Shown in pieces: positions 52,518 through 61,949 of a stretch of 64,000 nt of DNA. Within the stretch, counting starts at the first letter, position 1; each line of letters opens with the position of its first letter. Below the pieces are notes generated by a model. That model had not been told where the DNA came from. It saw nothing but the letters and a program-made list of their open reading frames with translations, and ran no database searches. The stretch lies in contig CANGCM010000004.1 of the NCBI GenBank assembly GCA_947452535.1, forward strand, positions 30,998 to 94,997, read 5' to 3'. This DNA is from Burkholderiaceae bacterium (GTDB lineage Bacteria > Pseudomonadota > Gammaproteobacteria > Burkholderiales > Burkholderiaceae). The position numbers were made by a program, and so were the translations under genes.

Positions 52518-54157
52518 ATTCAGATTCTCCGCAAAACACCTACGACTACATCATTATTGGTGCTGGTAGCGCGGGTTGTATGCTGGCCAAGCGCTTGACT
52601 GAGAACCCTGCTAAGCGTGTGCTCTTAATCGAAGCTGGCAAGAACGATAATTACATTTGGATTCATGTTCCGGTGGGATATTTATATTGCATCGATAACC
52701 CTAGGGCGGATTGGCGTTTTAAGACCGCTGCCGAACGAGGGTTGAATGGTCGTTCATTACTCTATCCACGCGGTAGAGTAATGGGCGGCTGCTCTTCTAT
52801 TAACGGCATGATTTATATGCGTGGCCAAGAGGGTGATTACGCTACTTGGGTTCAGGCAACGGGCGATGATTCTTGGTCTTGGGAGCATGCCCTCAGACGT
52901 TATAAAGCATTCGAGGATTATCACGGCGCTGCTAATCAATGGCATGGTAAAGGCGGTGAATGGACTGTTTCTAAGCAGCGCTTACGTTGGCCCATCATGG
53001 ATATCTTTAAAGATGCTGCTATTGAGGCAGGCATTCCAGCATCGGATGACTTTAATCAAGGCGATAACTTTGGAGTTGGTTATTTTGATGTGAGTCAGCG
53101 TAAGGGTTGGCGACTCAATACTTCAAAAGCATTTTTGCATGATACCGCTAAGCGATCTAATCTCACAGTCATTACTGAGGCGATGGTCAATAAATTATTA
53201 ATTCATCCAGACTCTAAAGATTGCTATGGATTGCAATACTTTAAGGATGGAAAAATGGTAGAGGTGCTTTGCAGTAAAGGCAATGCCGCTAATCAAGGCG
53301 AGGTTATCTTAAGTGCAGGTAGCATTGGTAGTGTGCAGATTTTAGAGCGCTCGGGCGTCGGTTCAGCTACCCACCTCAGTGGGTTGGGCATCCCAGTGAT
53401 TGCCGATTTACCAGGCGTGGGCGAAAACTTGCAAGACCATTTGCAATTACGCATGATCTACAAAGTGAGGGGTATTCAAACGCTCAATACGAGGGCAAAT
53501 TCTTTGCTGGGCAAACTGATGATTGGTATGGAGTATGTATTTAAGCGCTCGGGACCGATGTCCATGGCGCCATCACAGCTCGGTGCTTTTGCATATAGCT
53601 CACCCGATCAAAAGTCCGCTAATTTGGAGTATCACGTTCAGCCTTTATCACTTGAAAAATTTGGTGAAAATTTACATTCATTTAATGCGATTACGGCAAG
53701 CGTTTGTAACTTACGACCCACATCTCGCGGGAGTGTGCATATCAATTCTATTGATCCAGAGGCGCCCCCCGTGATTGCGCCTAATTATTTATCGACCGAT
53801 GAGGATCGTAAGGTAGCCGCAGACTCATTGCGCCTAACGCGTAAGATTGTTGAGGGCTCCGCATTAAAGCCGTATATGCCGGATGAGTACAAACCTGGTA
53901 AGCAATATCAATCTGATGAGGAGTTGATTAAGGTGGCTGGTGATATTGGTACGACAATCTTTCATCCAGTGGGCACCTGTAAGATGGGGCGCGATGATGA
54001 TCCAATGGCAGTGCTTGATTCTCAATTACGAGTGAGGGGTATTCATCATCTGAGAGTGGTTGATGCATCGGCAATGCCTGTCATCACCTCAGGAAATACA
54101 GCGGCACCCACCATGATGATCGCGCAGCGTGCTGCTGAATTGCTAACTAGTGAGTAG
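52514..54157 (+). CDS. GMC-family FAD-dependent oxidoreductase (choline/alcohol dehydrogenase type)
   Basis: 547 residues from the ATG at 52514. The FAD-binding motif YDYIIIGAGSAGCMLAKRL begins about residue 10, GRVMGGCSSINGMIYMRG and AGSIGSVQILERSGVG are the two GMC signatures, and the C-terminus has HPVGTCKMG with the catalytic His and GNTAAPTMMIAQRAAELL. The family oxidises primary alcohols; choline, long-chain and polyethylene-glycol alcohols are typical. The track start at 52466 adds 16 residues with no support. It overlaps the EamA exporter gene by 8 bases, so they are co-translated. Confidence 0.92.
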   Translation: MNSDSPQNTYDYIIIGAGSAGCMLAKRLTENPAKRVLLIEAGKNDNYIWIHVPVGYLYCIDNPRADWRFKTAAERGLNGRSLLYPRGRVMGGCSSINGMIYMRGQEGDYATWVQATGDDSWSWEHALRRYKAFEDYHGAANQWHGKGGEWTVSKQRLRWPIMDIFKDAAIEAGIPASDDFNQGDNFGVGYFDVSQRKGWRLNTSKAFLHDTAKRSNLTVITEAMVNKLLIHPDSKDCYGLQYFKDGKMVEVLCSKGNAANQGEVILSAGSIGSVQILERSGVGSATHLSGLGIPVIADLPGVGENLQDHLQLRMIYKVRGIQTLNTRANSLLGKLMIGMEYVFKRSGPMSMAPSQLGAFAYSSPDQKSANLEYHVQPLSLEKFGENLHSFNAITASVCNLRPTSRGSVHINSIDPEAPPVIAPNYLSTDEDRKVAADSLRLTRKIVEGSALKPYMPDEYKPGKQYQSDEELIKVAGDIGTTIFHPVGTCKMGRDDDPMAVLDSQLRVRGIHHLRVVDASAMPVITSGNTAAPTMMIAQRAAELLTSE

Positions 54158-55079
54158 TTTAGATGCGCATCGCAGTTCAAACCCGCACAATCAGTTGCCG
54201 GTTAGCCATTTACTCCTGGCTTTAGGGATTGTTGCGGTATGGGGCACCAATTTTGTTGTGATTAAAAATAGCCTTACTGCATTCCCACCATTTTATTTTG
54301 CAGCCCTGCGCTACTTTTTTGCATTCTTACCCATGGTCTTTTTTGTGCCCAGACCAAAAGTATCCTGGAGCAATCTTTGTATCTATGGATTGGCTACAGG
54401 ACTAGGACAGTTTGGTGTGATGTATTACGCCATCAATGGTCAGATCTCTCCAGGTTTAGCGTCATTAGTGGTTCAGACCCAAGTCTTTTTTACCATTGGT
54501 TTTGCCATGCTCTTTGCCAAAGAGGGTCTTAAACTTTATCAAGCCATTGCGCTTACCGTAGCAATAACTGGTCTTGGAATTATTGCGCTGCATACTGATT
54601 CAACTACGACTTTCTTGGGTCTTGCCTTGGTGGTGTTTGCGGGCTTTTCCTGGGGCATTGCTAACACCGTGAGCCGCAAGGCCGGATCAATCAATATGCT
54701 GTCTTATGTCGTTTGGGCCAGCGCCTTCTCTACCCCGCCTTTAGTGCTGATTGCCCTAGTTTTCGAGGGCGGCTCGTTGCATCTCTGGGAAGTCACTCTC
54801 CAAGCTCCAGTTGGAGCTTGGATTGGGGTTCTTTGGCAGTCCTGGGGCAATACCTTATTTGGTTACGCTGCCTGGGGCTGGCTCCTGTCAAAACATCCTG
54901 CTACAGCGGTAGCACCCGCACCCTTACTAGTACCCATTTTTGGAATGGGGGCATCCGCCTTGTTTCTGGATGAGTCAATGCCCGCCTGGAAGATCATGGC
55001 TGCTAGTTTGGTCATTACAGGCCTCATAATCAACCTTTTTTGGCCTAGCCTGCGTCAGCAAATCCGGAGGTATTTTTAG
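54150..55079 (+). CDS. EamA/DMT-family transporter
   Basis: 309 residues with ten expected spans in two EamA repeats (LLLALGIVAVWGTNFVVIKNSL at the N-terminus; LGLALVVFAGFSWGIANTVSRKAG starts the second). The start is GTG inside the end of the GMC gene. DMT exporters move amino acids or small metabolites; the YdcZ/RarD branch is a nearer guess than multidrug SMR. The overlap ties it to the GMC dehydrogenase, perhaps exporting its product or a related metabolite. Confidence 0.88.
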   Translation: MSSLDAHRSSNPHNQLPVSHLLLALGIVAVWGTNFVVIKNSLTAFPPFYFAALRYFFAFLPMVFFVPRPKVSWSNLCIYGLATGLGQFGVMYYAINGQISPGLASLVVQTQVFFTIGFAMLFAKEGLKLYQAIALTVAITGLGIIALHTDSTTTFLGLALVVFAGFSWGIANTVSRKAGSINMLSYVVWASAFSTPPLVLIALVFEGGSLHLWEVTLQAPVGAWIGVLWQSWGNTLFGYAAWGWLLSKHPATAVAPAPLLVPIFGMGASALFLDESMPAWKIMAASLVITGLIINLFWPSLRQQIRRYF

Positions 55080-55095
55080 TTCTAAGTTTTATCCC

Positions 55096-55135
55096 AAAGG
55101 GCTAATGTAAAACCCTAATATAGGCCCCTTTTTTT
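55096..55135 (+). terminator. Possible intrinsic terminator after the EamA gene
   Basis: AAAGGG and CCCTTT, with part of CTA/TAG inside, can pair around a long loop, and seven T follow. The loop is longer than in good terminators, so the stem is only moderately convincing. Confidence 0.45.
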
Positions 55136-55225
55136 ACTCCAGCATTAACTGTAAGATAGATCTTCGTCTTAAGTTATACCCTTAAAAGAATTTATTTAAT
55201 TAGCATTTTTAGTCATGGAGACTTT

Positions 55226-56410
55226 ATGAACATTCGTCATCATATTTTTGCGGTAGCTGCTGCTGCAATGTTATCAACCGGCGCTTATGCTGCCGATATT
55301 AAAGTAGGTGTTGCAGGTCCATTTACTGGCGGCTCATCTTCTATGGGTGTAAGTATGCGTGATGGTGTGCGCCTTGCTACCAAAGAAATCAATGCTGCAG
55401 GTGGCGTTAACGGCAATAAGATTGTTTTAGTTGAGCGTGACGATGAAGCAAAAAACGAGCGTGGCGTTCAAATTGCTCAAGAGCTAATTAATAATGAGAA
55501 AGTAGTCGCTACTCTGGGTTATATCAATACTGGCGTTGCCCTAGCTTCACAGCGTTTTTATCAAGATGCCAAGATTCCGGTATTGAATAACGTGGCTACG
55601 GGTACTTTGATTACAAAACAATTCCCCAATGCCCCTGAAAATTACGTTTTCCGTAATGCTGCTGCTGACAATATTCAAGCTCCAATGATTGCTAAAGAGG
55701 CCGTTGAGAAGCGTGGCTTGAAAAGGGTGGCGATTTTGGCTGACTCTACAAACTATGGTCAGTTGGGTCGTGAGGACTTAGAGAAGGCGCTGAAGACTTA
55801 CGGTGTAACTCCTGTAGCTACTGAGAAGTTTAATATTGGTGACGTTGATATGACTTCCCAGTTGCTCAAAGCAAAAAATGCTGGTGCAGATGTGGTTCTA
55901 ACTTATGCAATTGGACCTGAATTGGCTCAAATTGCTAATGGTATGGCTAAATTAGGCTGGAAAAAGCCATTGATTGGTAGCTGGACTTTGTCTATGGCTA
56001 GCTTTATTGATACTGCTGGCAAAAACGGTAACGGTGCAACCATGCCTGAGACGTTTATTCAAAATCCTCCAACAACGGCAAAACGTAAAGTCTTTGTAGA
56101 TAACTATCTTAAAGAGTTCAAGCCAAAGAACGGCATCATTGCATCTCCAGTATCAGCAGCTCAAGGATACGATTCGGTATACCTATTAGCCGCTGCTATT
56201 AAACAAGCAAATAGCACGGAAGGTCCTAAGCTCTTAGCTGCATTACAGGACTTGAAGAGCCCAGTAGAAGGCGTAGTAATGACTTACAACAAGCCATTTT
56301 CTGCGGCTGATCATGAGGCAGTTAAGGCTAAAGACGTAGTCATGGGTATTGTTGAGAACGGCCGTGTTGAGTTCTTAAATGCCGAAGATGCTGTTGCTAA
56401 GAAGAAGTAA
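55226..56410 (+). CDS. Branched-chain amino-acid-type ABC transporter binding protein (LivJ-like)
   Basis: 394 residues with a Sec signal ending TGAYAA (about residue 22). ADIKVGVAGPFTGGSSSMG is the family N-terminus; the two-lobe type I receptor fold follows with NNEKVVATLGYINTGVALA and QGYDSVYLLAAAIKQA. GGAG lies 5 bases before the ATG. It heads the Liv cluster but is separated from livH by an intrinsic terminator, as is usual for a receptor needed in excess. The ligand may be branched-chain amino acids or other amides and organic acids. Confidence 0.92.
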   Translation: MNIRHHIFAVAAAAMLSTGAYAADIKVGVAGPFTGGSSSMGVSMRDGVRLATKEINAAGGVNGNKIVLVERDDEAKNERGVQIAQELINNEKVVATLGYINTGVALASQRFYQDAKIPVLNNVATGTLITKQFPNAPENYVFRNAAADNIQAPMIAKEAVEKRGLKRVAILADSTNYGQLGREDLEKALKTYGVTPVATEKFNIGDVDMTSQLLKAKNAGADVVLTYAIGPELAQIANGMAKLGWKKPLIGSWTLSMASFIDTAGKNGNGATMPETFIQNPPTTAKRKVFVDNYLKEFKPKNGIIASPVSAAQGYDSVYLLAAAIKQANSTEGPKLLAALQDLKSPVEGVVMTYNKPFSAADHEAVKAKDVVMGIVENGRVEFLNAEDAVAKKK

Positions 56411-56479
56411 TTTTGCTCTAGCGGGTAAGCGGTTTTAGTTTATACTGCACCGCAGCAATTAAAGTAGTAATACTGCCGA

Positions 56480-56505
56480 ACGCCGCCCCTTAAGGCGGCG
56501 TTTTG
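56480..56505 (+). terminator. Intrinsic terminator between livJ-like and livH-like genes
   Basis: ACGCCGCC and GGCGGCGT form an 8-base GC-rich stem with a CCTTAA loop, followed by TTTT. Its place between the receptor and the permease genes should let most transcripts end after the receptor, with some read-through or a second promoter serving the permease. Confidence 0.8.
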
Positions 56506-56565
56506 CTTACAATGTTCGATTCGTTAATAAAACAGTTTTAAGTATTTTCTTTTGGGCCAACAAAA

Positions 56566-57444
56566 ATGGACATGCTTGCACAAATCCTTTCAAGTGGTAT
56601 CGCGGTAGGGATGATCTACGCGGTGATCGCTTTCGGTTTTCAGCTAACTTTTGCTACCTCAGGTACATTGAATTTTGGACAGGGTGAGGCGCTGATGTTG
56701 GGTGCTTTAGTTGGTCTTACCTGTGTAGATACTTTTGGCATGAACTACTGGGTAATGATCCCGATTGTGTGCTTGTTTGGTATGGTCCAAGGTGGTTTTG
56801 TTGAGCTGATTGGTGTACGTCCCGCAATCAAAATTAAATCTGAGTTTGGTTGGATTATGTCCACGATTGCCCTCGGCATTATTTTCAAAAACGTGGCGGA
56901 AAATATCTGGGGCCGTGATGCATTGCCATTCCCATCCCCCTTGCCAATGGAGCCAATGAGTTTCTTGGGCGCAAATGTGTTGCCAATGGAAATTTTGGTA
57001 GTGGTTGGTGCTTTGGTCATGATGCTATTAGTTGAGTTCTTCAATCGCAAAACGATTTATGGCAAAGCAGTAGTCGCTACTGCAAACGATCGCGATGCTG
57101 CTGGCTTAATGGGCATCAATACCAGTATGGTCATTACTTTTTCCTATGCGCTGTCTTCCTTGACTGCTGCCTTTGCCGGCGTATTGATTGCGCCGTTGAC
57201 CTTAACGGGTGCAACGATGGGTGGAGCTTTAGGCTTGAAGGCTTTTGCGGTTGCGATTATTGGCGGCTTATCTAGCGGCCTCGGAATTATTGTTGGCGGT
57301 TTGATCTTGGGCATCGTAGAGACTGCAACTGGCTTTTACATCTCAACTGGTTATAAAGATGTTCCTGGTTTGATTTTGTTATTGCTGGTGTTGGCATACA
57401 AACCATCAGGTCTATTCGGCAAATCTGCGATTAAGAAAGTTTAA
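56566..57444 (+). CDS. livH: Branched-chain amino-acid-type ABC permease LivH
   Basis: 292 residues, about eight spans. SSGIAVGMIYAVIAFGFQLTFATSGTLNFGQGEALMLGAL is the LivH N-terminal signature, and LGLKAFAVAIIGGLSSGLGIIVGG the later EAA-like loop. It forms the inner-membrane channel with the LivM part of the next protein. Its stop overlaps the start of the next gene by one base. Confidence 0.93.
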   Translation: MDMLAQILSSGIAVGMIYAVIAFGFQLTFATSGTLNFGQGEALMLGALVGLTCVDTFGMNYWVMIPIVCLFGMVQGGFVELIGVRPAIKIKSEFGWIMSTIALGIIFKNVAENIWGRDALPFPSPLPMEPMSFLGANVLPMEILVVVGALVMMLLVEFFNRKTIYGKAVVATANDRDAAGLMGINTSMVITFSYALSSLTAAFAGVLIAPLTLTGATMGGALGLKAFAVAIIGGLSSGLGIIVGGLILGIVETATGFYISTGYKDVPGLILLLLVLAYKPSGLFGKSAIKKV

Positions 57445-59375
57445 TGATGAAATTGAAGTCTCTATTACCTCTATTCATTGCGATCGTAGGATTGTTTTGT
57501 TTGCCCCTATTTGTTCACAATCCTTATTACATTCACTTAGCTGAAACGATTCTGATTTACACCATTCTGTTATTCGGGCTGGATATTGTGGTGGGTTACA
57601 TAGGTCAGGTTTCCCTGGGGCATGCGGCCTTGTTCGGAATTGGCTCATACACTGCGGGTGTCATGTTCTTTCATTTTGGACTGCCTATTTGGGCAACCAT
57701 TCCCGCTTCTATTGTTGTAACTGCGTTTTTCGGTGGCATTCTAGCTTTACCAGCACTCAAGGTGATCGGCCCCTATTTGGCAATGGTGACTTTAGCCTTT
57801 GGAACGATTGGCCAGATCTTAATTAACGAGATGACTTGGTTAACTGAAGGCCCATTAGGTATCAAGATTCCCAAGCCTGAGCTCATGGGTGTTCCAATGA
57901 CTAAGGCGGAGTATTTCTGGCTAGTCTCTGCCATTCTGATTATTTCCTTAATCGTAGTGGACCGTTTTGTGAAATCACAAATGGGCCGCGCTTTTGAGGC
58001 CTTGCGTGATAGCCCAATTGCTTGTGACTGTATGGGCGTCTCGGTATATCGATTTAAGGTAATTGCATTTGTGATTAGCGCGGGCTTTGCGGGTTTGGCT
58101 GGTTGCTTGTACGCTTACTCTGAGCAATACATTTCTCCAAACACCTATAACAATGAACTGGCTGTACTCTTCTTGCTCGGCATCATCATGGGTGGGCGGA
58201 AGTCGCGCTTGGGTGCGGCGATTGGTGCAGCAATTATTGTGTTGTTGCCAAAACTCCTAGATGACATCAACCTATTCCGCATCGTCGCTTCGATCATCGC
58301 TATCGTAGTGGTACTTGGTGCGGCAATGGCCTTGTCCAAAAAAGTCACCACGCCAAGACGCGTTGCCATTCCGGTAGCAGGCGTTGTCGGTTTAGCAGCA
58401 TTTTCATTTTGGCTTAATAGCATTTCAGATTGGCGCTTGAGTATTTTCGGCTTCATGATTTTGTTAGTTGTTTACTATTTGCAAAATGGTATTGTTGGTT
58501 TTGCTAAGAGCTTTTATCAATCCATTCTCGGCAAAACGAAGACAACTCGTGGCGGTGATGCCGGGCAGGTAGATGACTCTATTAGCTTCATTAGCGCCGT
58601 TGGAACGCAAAATACCGGTACCGAGCTCTTAAAAGTGGATTCAGTCCTGATGCAGTTCGGCGGCTTGAAGGCATTGAATAACGTTGACTTAAGTATTAAG
58701 CGTGGCACGATTCATGGCTTGATCGGGCCTAACGGCTCAGGCAAGAGCACGATGATGAACGTTTTAACTGGCATCTATATACCTACTGCGGGTAATGTGC
58801 TGTATGCCGGTGAGAGTGTCATCGGTAAGACCTCGTCAGATATCGCTTTGTCAGGCATCGCACGTACTTTCCAGAACGTTCAACTCTTCGGTGAAATGAC
58901 GGCGATCCAAAATATTTTGGTTGGTCTACATCACACCTTTAAGTCAAACATGGTGGAGATTGCATTGCATCTGCCGCGTTACAAGAAGGAAGAGGCTGAA
59001 GCCCATGCTCGTGCAATGGCGCTCCTCAAATTCGTTGGCTTGGATGATTTGGCAAATGAAGAAGCGCGTAACCTGCCATACGGTAAGCAACGCTCTTTAG
59101 AAATCGCTCGCGCTTTGGCATTAGACCCAGAATTGCTCTTATTGGATGAGCCGGCTGCTGGCTTGACTGCACCAGATATTAAAGAGCTGTTGCGCATTAT
59201 TCGTAAGATCCGCGATAGCGGTATTACCTTCATCCTGATTGAGCATCACATGGATGTGGTGATGTCAGTATGCGATACCGTTTCTGTGTTGGACTTCGGC
59301 CAGAAGATTGCAGAAGGTAAACCCGCTGAAGTTCAGGCAAACGAGAAGGTGATTCATGCCTACTTGGGTACTTAA
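57444..59375 (+). CDS. Fused LivM permease - LivG ATPase
   Basis: 643 residues. Residues about 1-290 are LivM (YIGQVSLGHAALFGIGSYTAG, ALRDSPIACDCMGVSV). About 290-365 hold extra hydrophobic segments (ISDWRLSIFGFMILLVVYYL) beyond the usual LivM end. A linker leads to the ATPase from about 395: Walker A GPNGSGKST near 429, the LivG-type signature LPYGKQRSLEIARAL, Walker B LLLLDEPAAGL, and HHMDVVMSVCDTVSVLDFG. Permease and ATPase are normally separate chains, so the fusion fixes their 1:1 ratio. livF follows after 31 bases. Confidence 0.93.
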   Translation: MMKLKSLLPLFIAIVGLFCLPLFVHNPYYIHLAETILIYTILLFGLDIVVGYIGQVSLGHAALFGIGSYTAGVMFFHFGLPIWATIPASIVVTAFFGGILALPALKVIGPYLAMVTLAFGTIGQILINEMTWLTEGPLGIKIPKPELMGVPMTKAEYFWLVSAILIISLIVVDRFVKSQMGRAFEALRDSPIACDCMGVSVYRFKVIAFVISAGFAGLAGCLYAYSEQYISPNTYNNELAVLFLLGIIMGGRKSRLGAAIGAAIIVLLPKLLDDINLFRIVASIIAIVVVLGAAMALSKKVTTPRRVAIPVAGVVGLAAFSFWLNSISDWRLSIFGFMILLVVYYLQNGIVGFAKSFYQSILGKTKTTRGGDAGQVDDSISFISAVGTQNTGTELLKVDSVLMQFGGLKALNNVDLSIKRGTIHGLIGPNGSGKSTMMNVLTGIYIPTAGNVLYAGESVIGKTSSDIALSGIARTFQNVQLFGEMTAIQNILVGLHHTFKSNMVEIALHLPRYKKEEAEAHARAMALLKFVGLDDLANEEARNLPYGKQRSLEIARALALDPELLLLDEPAAGLTAPDIKELLRIIRKIRDSGITFILIEHHMDVVMSVCDTVSVLDFGQKIAEGKPAEVQANEKVIHAYLGT

Positions 59376-59406
59376 TCACTAGAACTATATTGAATCGGTA
59401 AACATC

Positions 59407-60135
59407 ATGTTATCTATTAAGAATCTTGAAGCAGGCTACGGCAAAGTAAAAGTTCTGCACGGCATCAACATCGAAGTTCCTAAGGGGCAAGTCATCACAT
59501 TGATCGGCTCGAATGGCGCCGGCAAAACAACAACGATGCGTGCCATTACTGGCATGATTAAGCCTACCAGCGGTGAAGTCACCTTAGGTGGCGAAAAAAT
59601 TGATGGTTACGACTCTCATAAAATTGCCCGCCTCGGTTTGGCGCATAGTCCAGAAGGTCGTCGTGTATTTACGACTATGTCCGTCAATGACAATCTCTTA
59701 TTGGGCGCATTCCCGCGTTTCACAGGTAGCCGCCCCAAGGGTGATATTCAGAGCGATTTAGAGCGCTCACTAGAAATGTTCCCACGCCTCAAAGAGCGTC
59801 GCAACCAATTGGCTGGAACTCTATCTGGTGGTGAGCAGCAGATGCTGGCAATGGCCCGTGCGGTGATGCTGAACCCCGAGATTATTCTCTTGGATGAGCC
59901 GTCAATGGGTCTTGCGCCAATTTTGGTTGAAGAAGTATTTAAGATCATTTCTAATCTCAAGTCACAAGGCGTCACCATGTTATTGGTGGAGCAATTTGCT
60001 GCAGCAGCCTTGAAGGTTGCCGACTATGGCTACGTGCTTGAGAATGGAAAAATTGCTACGCATGGTCCAGCAAACAAGTTAATGGATGATCCTGCAGTGA
60101 GAGCAGCCTACTTAGGTGGTGCTAGTAGTCACTAA
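59407..60135 (+). CDS. livF: Branched-chain amino-acid-type ABC ATPase LivF
   Basis: 242 residues, full length. Walker A GSNGAGKTT, signature LSGGEQQMLAMARA, Walker B IILLDEPSMGL, and the switch His region LLVEQFAAAALKVADYGYVLENG. It pairs with the ATPase half of the fused LivMG protein to drive uptake. It is the last gene of the cluster and is followed by a strong terminator. Confidence 0.94.
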   Translation: MLSIKNLEAGYGKVKVLHGINIEVPKGQVITLIGSNGAGKTTTMRAITGMIKPTSGEVTLGGEKIDGYDSHKIARLGLAHSPEGRRVFTTMSVNDNLLLGAFPRFTGSRPKGDIQSDLERSLEMFPRLKERRNQLAGTLSGGEQQMLAMARAVMLNPEIILLDEPSMGLAPILVEEVFKIISNLKSQGVTMLLVEQFAAAALKVADYGYVLENGKIATHGPANKLMDDPAVRAAYLGGASSH

Positions 60136-60160
60136 GTGCTATTAGTTTCGGTGTTCATGA

Positions 60161-60187
60161 AAAGGCCCTCGACTGAGGGCCTTTTTT
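60161..60187 (+). terminator. Intrinsic terminator after livF
   Basis: AAAGGCCCTC and GAGGGCCTTT pair over 10 bases around a GACT loop, followed by TTT. The leading AAA of the stem means it can also act on the minus strand, where it lies directly after the TSUP gene. It is a convincing bidirectional terminator. Confidence 0.88.
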
Positions 60188-60195
60188 CTATTGGA

Positions 60196-61011
60196 CTAGT
60201 GAAGCACGCCTTTAATCATTAGGCCAATAGCAATCACGAGGGTGAAGATAGAAAAAATGAGCTGAGTATGTGGGCCACTCAGTTTTTTTCCTAAAAGTAG
60301 TCCGACTAGCAAGCCACCTAAGGCTGCAAAAGCAAAAGGTGCTGCAACCATGATATTTAAGTTGCCGGTAATGGATGAGAAGATTGCGCCACCGCCTGTG
60401 ACGATAGCAAGCACTCCTAGAGAGGTTGCAACAATTGACTTTACTGGCAGATCGGTAAAGCGCTTAAGTGCTGGCACAATAATAAAACCACCACCAACAC
60501 CTAATAAGCCAGATAAAAAACCTGCAAGACCACCGGCAAATAAGAGGGCGCGCGCACAGGGTAGGGTCCATTGAAGTTTTCCAATAGCAGGATTCATCAG
60601 GCAAGGAGGAGGCTTTCTGTTTACTTCAGGAATACCTTTGATTTCATGATGCGCTTGTATAAACAAGCGAATACCCACATAGAGCAAGAGCAAGCTAAAC
60701 AGAATTTGTAAGGGTGTATTTGGAATCTTGGGTGCGAGCCAGAGACCTACTGGAGATAGAAGCAAACCAAAGATTGCCATAAAACCAGCCGCTTTATAGC
60801 GCAGGATCTTATTTTTTAAGCCGAGGATTGCACCAATGCTCGAAGCAAGGGCTACCGCACAAAGCGCTATCGGAGCTGCTTCTACAATAGGCATACCCAA
60901 GAAGAAGACTAAGAGGGGTACTGATAAGATTCCACCCCCAGCGCCGGTAAGGCCCATAAGCACGCCTACCAGAATGCCTAGTGCTGGGGTAATGAGGGTT
61001 GAATAGTCCAT
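60196..61011 (-). CDS. TauE/SafE (TSUP) family exporter, likely for sulfur oxyanions
   Basis: 271 residues in two repeats: GVLMGLTGAGGGILSVPLLVFFLG and GFLSGLLGVGGGFIIVPALKRF, the duplicated TSUP motif, with about eight spans. It is divergent from the persulfide-dioxygenase-like MBL gene at 61077 and shares with it an AT-rich promoter with repeated elements. TSUP genes beside persulfide dioxygenase and BigR-type regulators usually serve export of sulfite or thiosulfate formed from sulfide. It is distinct from the TSUP gene at 34596. Confidence 0.9.
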   Translation of the reverse strand: MDYSTLITPALGILVGVLMGLTGAGGGILSVPLLVFFLGMPIVEAAPIALCAVALASSIGAILGLKNKILRYKAAGFMAIFGLLLSPVGLWLAPKIPNTPLQILFSLLLLYVGIRLFIQAHHEIKGIPEVNRKPPPCLMNPAIGKLQWTLPCARALLFAGGLAGFLSGLLGVGGGFIIVPALKRFTDLPVKSIVATSLGVLAIVTGGGAIFSSITGNLNIMVAAPFAFAALGGLLVGLLLGKKLSGPHTQLIFSIFTLVIAIGLMIKGVLH

Positions 61012-61030
61012 AACAATTTATTTTAGATTA

Positions 61031-61056
61031 ATATAGTATATAAATATATATAGTAT
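61031..61056. promoter_or_regulatory. AT-rich direct repeats, candidate ArsR/BigR operator
   Basis: ATATAGTAT occurs twice (61031-61039 and 61048-61056) in a very AT-rich stretch between the divergent TSUP and MBL genes. BigR-type repressors bind AT-rich sites overlapping the promoter of such pairs. The second copy is 21 bases before the MBL start, where a repressor would block transcription. Confidence 0.45.
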
Positions 61057-61076
61057 TTATTCGATGAAAGAATGCA

Positions 61077-61949
61077 TTGAGCTTAAACCAAGCCCCGCTG
61101 ATTAAAGACTTTTTTGATCCAGAAACCTGGACTTATACCTACGTTGTATATGAGGGAGATGCTAGTCCTTGCGTCATTATCGACTCAGTACTGAACTATG
61201 ACCCTAAATCAGGTAGAACAAGCACCACTTCGGCAGATGAAATCATCACCTTTGTTAGGGCGCACCAACTCCAGACAGTCTGGATTTTAGAGACTCATGC
61301 GCATGCAGATCATTTAACGGCAGCCCCCTATTTACAGAGCCATTTAGGCGGCCAACTGGTGATCGGCGATCACATTACCAGTGTGCAGACTGTCTTTAAA
61401 GCAATTTTCAATTTAGATGAGCGTTTTCAGGTTGACGGCACGCAATTTGATCGCTTGTTGAAAGAAGGTGAGTCACTCACTTTTGGTAAGTGCTCCTTAA
61501 AAGCCCTCTTTGTACCAGGACATACTCCTGCATGCATGGCCTATGAAATTGGCAATGCAATTTTTGTGGGTGATACCTTATTTATGCCGGATGTTGGTAC
61601 TGCCCGTTGTGACTTTCCGGGCGGTGACGCTAAGAACCTCTATCGTTCCATTCAAAGAATCTTGTCATATCCTGCAAAAACCAAGCTGTATATGTGTCAC
61701 GATTACCCCCCTAATGATCGGCCTGTAGCATGCATGACAACCGTTGCAGAGGAGAGGATAGGCAATATTCATGTTCATGATGGTGTTAGTGAGGAGCAGT
61801 TTGTGCAAATGCGTACTGCACGAGATAAGAGTTTGGAGATGCCGGTGCTGATTCTGCCATCAATTCAGGTGAATATTCGTGCAGGACACTTTCCAGAGCC
61901 AGATGCCAATGGTATTGCCTATTTAAAAATTCCATTAAATGCGCTATGA
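61077..61949 (+). CDS. MBL-fold persulfide-dioxygenase-like protein (Blh/ETHE1 type)
   Basis: 290 residues, TTG start. TYTYVVYEGDASPCVIIDSVLNYDP opens the fold. TVWILETHAHADHLTAAPYL holds the HxHxDH motif; VPGHTPACMAYEIGNAIFVGDTLFMPDVGTARCDFPGG gives the next His and the Asp, and MCHDYPP the last His. The mononuclear-iron ETHE1/Blh group oxidises glutathione persulfide to sulfite in sulfide removal. Beta-lactamase-like Blh proteins are typically encoded with BigR. Its stop overlaps the start of the ArsR gene by 4 bases. Confidence 0.9.
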   Translation: MSLNQAPLIKDFFDPETWTYTYVVYEGDASPCVIIDSVLNYDPKSGRTSTTSADEIITFVRAHQLQTVWILETHAHADHLTAAPYLQSHLGGQLVIGDHITSVQTVFKAIFNLDERFQVDGTQFDRLLKEGESLTFGKCSLKALFVPGHTPACMAYEIGNAIFVGDTLFMPDVGTARCDFPGGDAKNLYRSIQRILSYPAKTKLYMCHDYPPNDRPVACMTTVAEERIGNIHVHDGVSEEQFVQMRTARDKSLEMPVLILPSIQVNIRAGHFPEPDANGIAYLKIPLNAL

